This document shows positions 1 through 5,859 of a stretch of 5,859 nucleotides of DNA, piece by piece. The translations under genes were made by a program, and so were the position numbers. This DNA is from Oligoflexus sp. (GTDB lineage: Bacteria > Bdellovibrionota_B > Oligoflexia > Oligoflexales > Oligoflexaceae), in assembly GCA_030151925.1 (NCBI GenBank), contig JASLCY010000361.1, positions 1 through 5,859 of the forward strand, in the 5' to 3' direction. The notes below the pieces were generated by a model. It did not search any database, had not been told where the DNA came from, and saw nothing but the letters and a program-made list of their open reading frames with translations. How positions within the stretch are numbered: the stretch's first letter is position 1; each line of letters starts with the position of its first letter.

Positions 1-318
1 TATCAGCGGCCCCAGCATCTCCTCTCCCGCGCGGCGGCGCATGACCGCGTATTCTTCTTTGAGGAACCCGTTCATCACGATAGTGAAGCTCGGCTCGAAA
101 TGCGAACTGAAAAAAATAATATCGTGATCGCCGTGCCGCATCTTCCCCACGGCCTGAGCGAATCCACCGTAAATTCCATCCTCGAGGAAATGGTGGGCCA
201 GCTGCTCGAGACCTACGACGTGAAAAATTTCTGCGCCTGGTACTACACCCCCATGGCGCTCAAGTTCACGAGCAAGATCGACCCCAAACTCGTGGTCTAC
301 GACTGCATGGACGACCTC

Positions 319-321
319 TAA
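319..321 (+). other. Premature TAA stop codon within the glycosyltransferase
   Basis: The codon follows YDCMDDL and precedes QFKGASPEIP. Relatives, from memory, usually have a serine here, in a phrase like MDELSAF. A TCA serine codon would become TAA by one C-to-A change. No frame change is needed to restore the protein, so this is a substitution and not an indel. Confidence 0.85.
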
Positions 322-387
322 CAGTTCAAGGGCGCCTCGCCCGAGATCCCCCGCCTGGAGGAGCAGCTCTTCCGCAAGGCGGACCTG

Positions 388-1173
388 GTGTTCACGGGCG
401 GGCAAAGCCTCTACGAATCGAAACGCAAACTCCACCCCAACGTCCACGCCTTCCCCAGCAGCGTGGACGTCGCCCACTTCAAGGCCGGCCGCACCCAGGA
501 GGTCCCGGAGGAAATCGCGAAGCTGAGCGGGCCGAAGATCGGCTACATGGGAGTGATCGACGAACGCATCAACGTGCTTTTGATCGAAGAGGTCGCCCGG
601 CAAAGGCCGGAGTGGAACATCGTCATGCTCGGCCCGGTCGTGAAGATCGATCCCGCGACCCTTCCTCATCTGCCGAACATCCACTATCTGGGCGGCCGCA
701 AGTATGAGGAGCTGCCGCGCTACCTCGCGAGCTGGGATATCGGCATGCTGCCTTTCGCGCACAACGAGGCCACCCAGTATATCAGCCCGACCAAGACTCC
801 CGAGTATCTCGCGGCCGGCCTGCAGGTTATCTCGACCGCGATCCGCGACGTCGTGAAACCTTACGGCGAGCAGAAGATGGTGGCGATCGCCGACGATGCG
901 GAAACCTTCATCCAGGCGGCCGAGGCGATGCTGGAAGACGGGCAGGGCAGCGCCTGGCGCCAGCAGGTCGATCAATTCCTCGCGAGGACGTCCTGGGATA
1001 AGACCCAGGCGGCGATGGACAGGCTGATGCAGAAAGAGCTCAGGCTCGAGCTGGATCGTCTCGCGGCCCTCAGGGAATCGGCTTCCGAAGCCTTTCAGGA
1101 AGAGATCATCCGGGCCGCCGCGCTTCCAAGCATGGGCCGGGCGACGGCCGCGATCCCGAGCCGCCTCTTATGA
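388..1173 (+). CDS. C-terminal half of the interrupted glycosyltransferase (donor-binding domain)
   Basis: This is the longest piece that could still be translated after the premature stop, beginning at a GTG and giving 261 residues. I see no convincing ribosome binding site before it, and the GTG codes for valine inside the conserved phrase ADLVFTGG. It therefore looks like an internal codon rather than a natural start. The piece holds the whole second Rossmann domain: GPKIGYMGVIDERIN at the domain entry, WNIVMLGP, then the NEATQYISPTKTPEYLAAG donor-site segment. A Leu/Glu/Arg/Ala-rich helical tail of about 50 residues follows. Without the N-terminal acceptor domain the piece is unlikely to be an active transferase. 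Its translation could still matter, because its TGA overlaps the ATG of the next gene. Automatic annotation would probably list it as a separate glycosyltransferase. Confidence 0.55.
   Translation: MFTGGQSLYESKRKLHPNVHAFPSSVDVAHFKAGRTQEVPEEIAKLSGPKIGYMGVIDERINVLLIEEVARQRPEWNIVMLGPVVKIDPATLPHLPNIHYLGGRKYEELPRYLASWDIGMLPFAHNEATQYISPTKTPEYLAAGLQVISTAIRDVVKPYGEQKMVAIADDAETFIQAAEAMLEDGQGSAWRQQVDQFLARTSWDKTQAAMDRLMQKELRLELDRLAALRESASEAFQEEIIRAAALPSMGRATAAIPSRLL
1170..1173 (+). promoter_or_regulatory. ATGA stop/start overlap, likely translational coupling
   Basis: The TGA of the glycosyltransferase frame (1171-1173) overlaps the ATG of the fusion gene (1170-1172). The bases before it are rich in C and lack a purine-rich ribosome binding site. 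Initiation probably relies on ribosomes that finish the upstream gene. Confidence 0.7.
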
Positions 1174-3326
1174 TAGAAGTATGGGGCGGCGTGGAGTGCA
1201 CGCTGAATCGAGTCGGCGACTCGTATCTCAACCAGCTGCGGATGAGCGGGCACATGGAGCGGGCGAGCGATCTCGACCTGTTCCATGCGCTGGGGATACG
1301 TACGCTTCGATTTCCCGTCCTTTGGGAGCAGCACGCCCCTGATTCGCCGGATGAAATAGATTGGGAATGGGCCGATCGGCGCCTCGGCCGGCTCCAGGAG
1401 CTGGGCATCAAACCTATCGTCGGTTTCGTCCATCACGGGAGCGGGCCGCGGTATACGGATCTGCTCGACCCGGAGTTCGCGGCCAAGCTCGCCTTCTTCG
1501 CGGAACGATTCGCGGCCCGCTACCCTTGGGTCGAGGCCTATACGCCCATCAACGAACCTTTGACGACGGCTCGTTTCTCCGGGCTCTACGGGATCTGGTT
1601 TCCCCATCATCGCGATACGAAGAGCTTCCTGCGCATCCTCTGGCACGAATGTTTAGCGACCCGCGCCGTGATGAAGGCGGTGCGGGCCGTGAATCCCCGG
1701 GCGGAATTCATTCAAACCGAGGACCTCGGGCGGATCTCGAGCACGAAGCGGCTCGCCTACCAGGCCGATTTCGAGAACCACAGGCGCTGGTTGGGTTTTG
1801 ATATCCTCTGCGGGCGGTTCCAGGCGGGGCATCCGCTGTATGCGTTCTGCTTAGCGCATGGCCTGAAGGAGGAGGAGATCCGGGATTTCGCCCTGAATCC
1901 TTGCCCGCCGGATATCTTCGGGATCAACCATTACGTCACCAGCAATCGTTTTCTCGACGATAGGCTCGAGTTCTATCCTCCGGCCGCTCACGGCGGCAAC
2001 GGACGGCATGCCTATGCCGACGTCGAGGCCGTTCGAGCCGACGAGGCGCCGGCATCACCCGCTGAATTGCTCGAAGAGGTCTGGCTGCGCTACAAGCGGC
2101 CGATAGCCGTCACGGAAGTTCATATCGGCTGCACCCGCGAAGAGCAGATGCGTTGGCTTCGCGATATCCACGAGGCGGCCTCGGCTCTGCGGCAGCGTTC
2201 TATCCCCATCCGCGCGATCACGCCCTGGAGCCTGCTGGGATCCTTCGATTGGAACAATCTGGTGACGGCTCAGAACGGTTCTTACGAATCGGGCGTCTTC
2301 GACCTCCGGACCGGCTCTCCCCGGCCCACGCAGCTCGCGAAGATGATCAAGGCCTATGCGCAGGGAGAAACCTTCGATCATCCGGCCCTGGATATGGAGG
2401 GCTGGTGGCGCCGGCCGGAGCGTTTGCTGATCGGTGTCGAACGTCCGGGAAGCGCTTCCGCTTTGGCCTCGCGCGTGAAGAAGCCCCGTCCCATCCTCAT
2501 CACCGGCGGCGAACATAAACTGGCCCGCGCCTTCGTGAAACAATGCGAGCTCAGGGCGCTCCCGCATCGGATCGTCCGGCAGGACGAATTCGAACGCCTT
2601 TCGGAAGCGGAGGTCGATTCCCGCCTGCGGGAGCTGAAGCCTTGGGCCATTATCCATGCCGCCGCTTATGCGAAGGACGACGGCCTCGACGCGCTCTGCG
2701 AGCTCTCCCTGCAGAAGGCCGTGCGGACGACCGGCGCCCTCGCTCAGTATTGCGCCGATACGAAGACCAAGCTCCTGCATTTCTCGAGCGAACATGTCTT
2801 CGACGGGGCCGCGGGCGAGGCCTATACCGAGAGTTCAGCCAAGAATCCCCTGAACCTCTACGGCCGAACCCAGAACGAAGCGGAAGACAGGCTGAGCGCG
2901 ATCTATCCCGAGGCCCTCACGATACGGACCAGCACGCTCTTCGATCCCTGGGACGAGGATAACATCCTGCATGCGATGCTGAGGCAGCTCGCGCGCGGGG
3001 AGAACTTCCCGGCGCCGAACGACTTTATCGTGTCGCCGACCTATCTTCCCGAGTTCTGCGAAAGAGGCCTCGACATCTTCCTCGACGACGAGCGCGGCAT
3101 CTGGCATCTCACCAATGCCTCGGCCCTGAGCTGGGCGGCCTTCATGCGGATGGTCCTGGCCCCGACGAAGTTCGATCCGAACCAGATCCAGGAAGCCCCG
3201 CCGGGACAGAGTTTGAGGAGGCCGGCCTACGCTCCGCTGCGAAGCGAACGAGGGCAGCTCCTGCGCGGCTTGGAAGAGGCTATCGATTCCTTTCACCGAG
3301 ATTCCGAGTTCCGTTTTTTCGAATGA
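1170..3326 (+). CDS. Fusion of a GH1-like glycosidase domain and an RmlD-like nucleotide-sugar domain
   Basis: The protein has 718 residues. Residues 1-400 resemble glycoside hydrolase family 1. They contain the acid/base motif INEP (Glu129), a likely nucleophile in AVTEVH (Glu316, where family members usually have TENG) and WSLLGSFDWNN at 353-363, matching the family's WSLLDNFEW region. Residues 440-718 resemble RmlD/dTDP-4-dehydrorhamnose reductase, an extended SDR. HAAAY (496-500), FSSEHVFDG (538-546) and IVSPTYLPE (620-628) are recognisable. However, the glycine loop reads ITGGEHKLA, and the YxxxK motif reads YGRTQ with Gln568 in place of lysine, so reductase activity is doubtful. No signal peptide is seen, so a cytoplasmic role in glycan synthesis fits better than sugar degradation. 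The start is set by the ATGA overlap with the upstream gene and by the WGGVECTLNRVGD opening. No good ribosome binding site precedes it. From memory, similar fusions occur elsewhere next to glf. The true reaction is unknown. Confidence 0.9.
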   Translation: MIEVWGGVECTLNRVGDSYLNQLRMSGHMERASDLDLFHALGIRTLRFPVLWEQHAPDSPDEIDWEWADRRLGRLQELGIKPIVGFVHHGSGPRYTDLLDPEFAAKLAFFAERFAARYPWVEAYTPINEPLTTARFSGLYGIWFPHHRDTKSFLRILWHECLATRAVMKAVRAVNPRAEFIQTEDLGRISSTKRLAYQADFENHRRWLGFDILCGRFQAGHPLYAFCLAHGLKEEEIRDFALNPCPPDIFGINHYVTSNRFLDDRLEFYPPAAHGGNGRHAYADVEAVRADEAPASPAELLEEVWLRYKRPIAVTEVHIGCTREEQMRWLRDIHEAASALRQRSIPIRAITPWSLLGSFDWNNLVTAQNGSYESGVFDLRTGSPRPTQLAKMIKAYAQGETFDHPALDMEGWWRRPERLLIGVERPGSASALASRVKKPRPILITGGEHKLARAFVKQCELRALPHRIVRQDEFERLSEAEVDSRLRELKPWAIIHAAAYAKDDGLDALCELSLQKAVRTTGALAQYCADTKTKLLHFSSEHVFDGAAGEAYTESSAKNPLNLYGRTQNEAEDRLSAIYPEALTIRTSTLFDPWDEDNILHAMLRQLARGENFPAPNDFIVSPTYLPEFCERGLDIFLDDERGIWHLTNASALSWAAFMRMVLAPTKFDPNQIQEAPPGQSLRRPAYAPLRSERGQLLRGLEEAIDSFHRDSEFRFFE

Positions 3327-3341
3327 ACAGGCTTTAACACC

Positions 3342-3348
3342 AGAAGGA
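3342..3348 (+). promoter_or_regulatory. Ribosome binding site of glf
   Basis: AGAAGGA lies 7 bases before the ATG at 3356, in the 29-base gap after the fusion gene. It supports this start. An ATG at 3348 overlaps the site itself and is out of frame. Confidence 0.75.
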
Positions 3349-3355
3349 TGTATTC

Positions 3356-4498
3356 ATGCAGAAAGTTGCTATAGCAGGGAGCGGTTTCGCTGGGGCGGTC
3401 CTGGCCAGGGAGCTTGCGGAATCGAATCGTTATAAGGTCACGATCTTCGAGCAGCGCGATCATATCGGCGGAAACTGCTATACCGAGCGCGATCCCACGA
3501 CCGGCGTGATGATCCATAAATACGGGCCGCACATCTTCAACACCAACCGCGAGGACGTGTGGAAGTACGTGAACTCGTTCGGCGAATTCATGCCTTACAC
3601 GAACCGGGTGAAGGCGGTGACGGCGCGCGGGGTCTTCAGCCTGCCGATGAACTTGATGACGATCAACCAGTTCTTCGGCAAGACCATGAACCCTGAGGAG
3701 GCCAAGGCTTTTATCGAGCAGATCGGCGATAAGGCCATAGTCGAGCCGGTGTCGTTCGAGGATCAGGCGCTCCGTTTCCTCGGCCGCGAGCTCTACGAGA
3801 ATTTCTTCAAGGGTTATACGAAGAAGCAATGGGGCGTCCATCCCAAGGCCCTGCCGGCGTCCATCCTGCAAAGGCTGCCGATCCGCTTCAACTATGACGA
3901 CAACTATTTCACGAGCGCCTATCAGGGGATGCCGCGTGAGGGGTATACGGCCATCATAAAAAATATCCTGGACCATCCGCATATCGAGGTTTTCCTCGGC
4001 GAACCCTATGTGCCGAAGTATGCCGACGAATTCGTCCACGTCTTCTACAGCGGGCCGATGGACGCTTACTTCGGCTATAAGCTCGGGCGCCTGAAGTACC
4101 GGAGCCTGCAGTTCGAGAGGGTCGACGGCAAGGGGGATATGCAGGGCAACGCCGTGATCAACTACTGCGAGGAGAAGGTGCCTTACACGCGGATCTCCGA
4201 GCATAAGCATTTCGCGCCCTGGGAGAGCCACGAGGCGAGCGTAGCGTTCCGCGAATACTCCAAGCAGGCCGAGGACGGCGACATACCGTATTACCCTATG
4301 CGGCTGCGCGAGGATAAGGAACTGCTGAAACAATACCAAGAGCTGGCGCGAGCCGAACCCAAGATCTCGTTTATCGGGCGGCTCGGGACTTATCGTTACC
4401 TGGACATGCACGTCGTCATAGGCGAGTCGCTTGACCTGGCGAAGGCCTGCCTTCGCTCGGAGCCAGGCGAATGGCCGAAATTCACGAAAGAGGAGTGA
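3356..4498 (+). CDS. glf: UDP-galactopyranose mutase
   Basis: This flavoenzyme interconverts UDP-galactopyranose and UDP-galactofuranose, the donor for galactofuranose in surface glycans, and acts in the cytoplasm with reduced FAD. The 380 residues match the usual length of about 370-400. The FAD-binding GSGFAG (8-13) and the acidic end of the second strand, FEQRDHIGGNCY (31-42), are intact. So is HKYGPHIFNTN (54-64). Substrate-site residues known from the bacterial enzymes have clear counterparts: Trp159 in KKQWG, Arg177 in LPIRF, Arg279 in PYTRISEHK, the Tyr pair at 312-313 in PYYP, and Tyr346, Tyr348 and Asp350 in GTYRYLD. Nothing suggests loss of function. It follows the fusion gene by 29 bases with its own strong ribosome binding site, so its translation need not depend on the broken glycosyltransferase. 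It is the best functional anchor for the cluster. Confidence 0.97.
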   Translation: MQKVAIAGSGFAGAVLARELAESNRYKVTIFEQRDHIGGNCYTERDPTTGVMIHKYGPHIFNTNREDVWKYVNSFGEFMPYTNRVKAVTARGVFSLPMNLMTINQFFGKTMNPEEAKAFIEQIGDKAIVEPVSFEDQALRFLGRELYENFFKGYTKKQWGVHPKALPASILQRLPIRFNYDDNYFTSAYQGMPREGYTAIIKNILDHPHIEVFLGEPYVPKYADEFVHVFYSGPMDAYFGYKLGRLKYRSLQFERVDGKGDMQGNAVINYCEEKVPYTRISEHKHFAPWESHEASVAFREYSKQAEDGDIPYYPMRLREDKELLKQYQELARAEPKISFIGRLGTYRYLDMHVVIGESLDLAKACLRSEPGEWPKFTKEE

Positions 4499-4506
4499 AG
4501 CGCATC

Positions 4507-4932
4507 ATGGAAGACATCAACAGAGACGGGCCACAGAATCCTGAAGGCGGCGACATAGGCCGCGTCCTCAAGAACCTCGCGCAGGACATGACGGTCCTGA
4601 TGCATAAAGAGGTCGAGCTCGTGCGGACCGAGCTCTCGGAGAAAGTCGAGCTCATCAAGGCGAGCGGGACCTCATTGGCCGTTTCAACGGCTTTTATCTT
4701 TCTCGGCGCCCAGGTGCTGGTCGCGGCCGCGGTCCTCGGCCTGGCGACGGTCGTGCAGCCCTGGCTCGCGGCTTTGATCGTGGGCGTGGTGCTCGCGGGC
4801 GTAGGGACGGCCATGGCGCTCGCGGCGAAAAAAGCGCTTCGGCCCGATCATCTTATGCCCAAGAAATCCGCTGAAACCCTAAGTGAAATGGGAACCGAAC
4901 TCAAGGAGAAGACTCATGAGCTCTATCACTGA
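4507..4932 (+). CDS. DUF1469 / holin superfamily III-like membrane protein (YqjE type)
   Basis: The 141-residue protein begins with a polar, charged stretch. An amphipathic helix at about 17-50, with VELVRTELSEKVELI at 36-50, precedes two hydrophobic segments at about 56-82 and 86-107. The end is charged and helical (LMPKKSAETL and onward). This layout fits the family labelled phage holin 3_6, DUF1469 or YqjE. Despite the name, these are mostly chromosomal inner-membrane proteins of unknown function, and no lysis gene lies nearby. I chose the ATG at 4507 because AGGAG at 4491-4495 lies upstream of it, with a rather long 11-base spacing. An ATG at 4471 would overlap glf and add a non-family extension. 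The gene starts 8 bases after glf and its last 17 bases overlap the next gene, so the pair is probably co-translated. Confidence 0.8.
   Translation: MEDINRDGPQNPEGGDIGRVLKNLAQDMTVLMHKEVELVRTELSEKVELIKASGTSLAVSTAFIFLGAQVLVAAAVLGLATVVQPWLAALIVGVVLAGVGTAMALAAKKALRPDHLMPKKSAETLSEMGTELKEKTHELYH
4903..4909 (+). promoter_or_regulatory. Ribosome binding site deciding the start at 4916
   Basis: AAGGAGA lies inside the end of the DUF1469-type gene and 6 bases before the ATG at 4916. It decides against the in-frame GTG at 4883, which would add 11 basic residues with no ribosome binding site. Confidence 0.75.
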
Positions 4933-5209
4933 ACCTGCGCAAAAATCCTCGGATCAACTCAAGGAAGAGGTCGACTCGGCCCTCGCGAACGTCGGCCAGG
5001 ACCTGGACCAGCTCAAAGGCCACCTGACCCCGGAGAACATAGTCGACGAGGTCATCCTCAAGGACCGGCTCACGAAAGTCCGGGAAGGCTTCGCTTATAT
5101 GGAAGAAAGGCCTTACCTGCTGGTCGGGGCCGGTCTGGTCGGCGGCTTTTTGCTGGCTTTGGCTAAAGGTCGATCACGGCCTCAGGTCACGTACGTGCAG
5201 TATCGATAG
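4916..5209 (+). CDS. DUF3618/YqjD-like small membrane-anchored protein
   Basis: The 97-residue protein has a charged, probably helical N-terminal region. SSDQLKEEVDSALANVG and QDLDQLKGHLTPENI (about 11-42) resemble the heptad-like part of DUF3618 proteins. One hydrophobic segment follows near the C-terminus at about 67-83 (YLLVGAGLVGGFLLALA), then a short basic tail. In E. coli the comparable YqjD/ElaB proteins are single-pass tail-anchored proteins linked to ribosomes and stress. Whether this one acts likewise is unknown. DUF3618 and DUF1469 genes are commonly neighbours, which supports both assignments. The reading frame overlaps the preceding gene by 17 bases, suggesting coupled production of the two membrane proteins. 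DUF883 is an alternative family label, and without an alignment I cannot separate the two. Confidence 0.7.
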   Translation: MSSITEPAQKSSDQLKEEVDSALANVGQDLDQLKGHLTPENIVDEVILKDRLTKVREGFAYMEERPYLLVGAGLVGGFLLALAKGRSRPQVTYVQYR

Positions 5210-5228
5210 CCTTCCATATCTTGACTCT

Positions 5229-5277
5229 GCAGCCTCGTTTCACTCTGGTGCCTTCGGCGTCTATGAAAAGAGGCTGC
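5229..5277 (+). repeat. Imperfect 12-bp inverted repeat in the leader of the GNAT gene
   Basis: Left arm 5229-5240 pairs with right arm 5266-5277 with one mismatch (G5237 against A5269). Within the 25-base loop a small GCC-TTC-GGC hairpin (5250-5258) can form, extended by wobble pairs. No T-run follows on either strand, so it is not a standard intrinsic terminator. It lies between the end of the DUF3618-like gene and the ribosome binding site at 5287-5293. It could be an RNA structure, a protein-binding site or a degenerate repeat. Confidence 0.5.
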
Positions 5278-5286
5278 GGCCTGAGT

Positions 5287-5293
5287 AGAAGGA
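5287..5293 (+). promoter_or_regulatory. Ribosome binding site deciding the start at 5301
   Basis: AGAAGGA lies 7 bases before the ATG at 5301, the same sequence and spacing as the glf site. The in-frame ATG at 5295 is only 1 base from it and is too close to be used efficiently. Confidence 0.7.
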
Positions 5294-5300
5294 TATGTGC

Positions 5301-5771
5301 ATGGCGATCGAATGCCGGAAGGCGAGGGTGGAAGAGCTGGCGAGGATAAATTCCCTTATCGCCGCTGCGAAAGGCCACTGGAATTACGATCCGGAATACC
5401 TCTCCGCGGCCTTGCCCCTGCTGAGGATAGGGCGCGAGTGGCTCGAGAAGCATGAAGGATATTCCATTTTCTGGAAAGGTGAGCTAGCGGGTTTCATGGG
5501 CCTGGAAGAAGAAGGCGATCAGTGGCTGCTGGAGCATCTCTGGATCGATCCCGCGGCGATAGGCCAGGGACTCGGGCGCGCGGCGATGGATTTCGCATTG
5601 CGGCTGGCGCGCTCGAAAGGAACGAGGGCCATCCGCCTTTGGCCCGACCCGCCGGCCGAAGGATTCTATGTGCGGATGGGCGCGCGTTTTACGGGGAAAA
5701 ACGTTCCTTCGCGCGTAGCCTCCGGACCGTTGTTCCACGAGATGGTCTTCGAGATCCGCGAAGGGGGGTAA
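5301..5771 (+). CDS. GNAT family N-acetyltransferase
   Basis: The 156-residue protein has the GNAT fold signature and would transfer acetyl from acetyl-CoA to an amine in the cytoplasm. Motif A is EHLWIDPAAIGQGLGRAAMD at 78-97. The strand LWIDP leads into the pyrophosphate loop GQGLGRA, although the first position of the usual Q/R-x-x-G-x-G/A is Ile87. The later GFYVRMGARFTG (121-132) matches motif B, where a tyrosine often acts as general acid. The N-terminal KGHWNYDPEYL (24-34) is typical of a GNAT subgroup with a conserved HWxY. The substrate cannot be told from the sequence. The gene is separated from the upstream membrane pair by 91 bases containing an inverted repeat, so it may be a separate unit. 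It ends in a TAA, which shows that TAA is a normal stop here. Confidence 0.9.
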   Translation: MAIECRKARVEELARINSLIAAAKGHWNYDPEYLSAALPLLRIGREWLEKHEGYSIFWKGELAGFMGLEEEGDQWLLEHLWIDPAAIGQGLGRAAMDFALRLARSKGTRAIRLWPDPPAEGFYVRMGARFTGKNVPSRVASGPLFHEMVFEIREGG

Positions 5772-5777
5772 CGACCT

Positions 5778-5858
5778 TCAGCGGCAGGGGATGCGGCCGC
5801 TCTTGCTCTGCTCCCAGAGCGGCGTCCAGAACGTCTTTATGAGCTGTGCGGTCAGAGC
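5778..5858 (-). CDS. Possible C-terminal end of a convergent minus-strand gene
   Basis: Read on the minus strand from the right edge, one frame gives 26 residues (TAQLIKTFWTPLWEQ, then SKSGRIPCR) ending in TGA at 5780-5778. The mixed hydrophobic and charged composition is plausible for a protein end. The stop lies 6 bases from the stop of the GNAT gene, as expected for convergent genes. The piece is too short to assign a family, and another minus frame is also open here. This is a weak call. Confidence 0.3.
   Translation of the reverse strand, partial: ALTAQLIKTFWTPLWEQSKSGRIPCR
5796..5823. repeat. Perfect 8-bp inverted repeat near the right edge
   Basis: GCCGCTCT (5796-5803) and AGAGCGGC (5816-5823) are exact complements around a 12-base loop. 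A competing hairpin, GCTCTG/CAGAGC (5805-5810 and 5815-5820) with a 4-base loop, uses part of the same bases. There is no T-run, so terminator function for the GNAT gene is possible but unproven. If the minus-strand frame is real, the repeat lies inside it. Confidence 0.35.
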
Positions 5859-5859
5859 C

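Larger units (their letters stand above)
1..1173 (+). pseudogene. GT-B fold glycosyltransferase, 5'-partial and interrupted by an in-frame TAA
   Basis: One reading frame runs from base 1 to the TGA at 1171-1173 and is broken only by a TAA at codon 107. Both sides read as one protein. The left part opens with RPQHLLSR and RVFFFEEP, the usual early motifs of this glycosyltransferase group. It continues through VVYDCMDDL and, across the stop, into QFKGASPEIP and ADLVFTGGQSLYESK. The right part has the donor-site segment NEATQYISPTKTPEYLAAG, which carries the two spaced glutamates typical of family 4-like enzymes. Such enzymes transfer a sugar from a nucleotide donor to a glycan or lipid acceptor in the cytoplasm. 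The true start lies left of the window. The 4-base overlap with the fusion gene and the nearby glf suggest a role in a galactofuranose-containing glycan, by inference. Natural nonsense mutation and sequencing or assembly error are both possible. Donor and acceptor are unknown. Confidence 0.85.

Noticed and set aside
319..321. TAA read as a sense codon by stop-codon recoding
   Set aside because: TAA ends the GNAT gene at 5769-5771, and TGA and TAG also act as stops in this window. No readthrough signal is evident.
1095..1646. Minus-strand frame across the glycosyltransferase/fusion junction
   Set aside because: It spans two real genes in antisense with no recognisable protein features.
2055..2795. 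Minus-strand frame of 246 codons opposite the fusion gene
   Set aside because: It is antisense to a well-supported reading frame, has no family motif and is rich in Arg/Gly/Ala as expected for a shadow.
3314..3319. T6 run at the end of the fusion gene as a terminator
   Set aside because: It codes for the FRFFE end of the protein and no GC-rich hairpin precedes it. glf follows at once with a good ribosome binding site.
3293..4411. Long minus-strand frame of 372 codons opposite glf
   Set aside because: It is antisense to a clear UDP-galactopyranose mutase with all key residues. Its product has the low-complexity Leu/Arg/Val/His/Asp make-up typical of shadow frames in GC-rich genes.
4507..4932. 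True phage holin, suggesting a prophage
   Set aside because: The family name is misleading. No endolysin, integrase or structural phage gene is present, and the DUF3618-like partner fits the chromosomal module.
5221..5226. TTGACT as a promoter -35 box before the GNAT gene
   Set aside because: No acceptable -10 box lies 16-18 bases downstream. The nearest TAT-like hexamer is about 35 bases away.

Overview
This is a gene-dense window with GC-rich codon third positions, probably from a Gram-negative bacterium. No phylum can be fixed from the sequence. The paired DUF1469-type and DUF3618-like membrane proteins, and a sugar-nucleotide surface-glycan operon, are common in Proteobacteria and several other diderm groups. 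All confident genes lie on the + strand. No tRNA, rRNA, CRISPR array, insertion sequence or phage structural gene was seen.

Bases 1-4498 form a glycan-biosynthesis block. A GT-B glycosyltransferase enters from beyond the left edge and is interrupted in frame by a TAA at 319-321. Its original stop overlaps the start of the next gene in an ATGA junction at 1170-1173. That next gene encodes a 718-residue fusion of a glycoside-hydrolase-family-1-like barrel and an RmlD-like nucleotide-sugar domain. After 29 bases comes glf, UDP-galactopyranose mutase, which makes UDP-galactofuranose. Together they point to assembly or modification of a galactofuranose-containing surface glycan or glycolipid, although no sequence feature proves the acceptor.

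Bases 4507-5209 hold two small membrane proteins with overlapping ends: a DUF1469/holin-superfamily-III-like protein and a DUF3618/YqjD-like protein. The first starts 8 bases after glf, so both may be read from the same transcript. A 91-base gap with an imperfect inverted repeat follows, then a GNAT acetyltransferase (5301-5771). The right edge may hold the last 26 codons of a convergent minus-strand gene.

The points most worth a second look are the nonsense codon in the glycosyltransferase and its likely polar effect on the coupled fusion gene, and the RmlD-like half of the fusion, which has lost most of its cofactor-binding glycines and its catalytic lysine. I do not see a clearly new biological system. 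The fusion protein and its operon setting are the least ordinary part.
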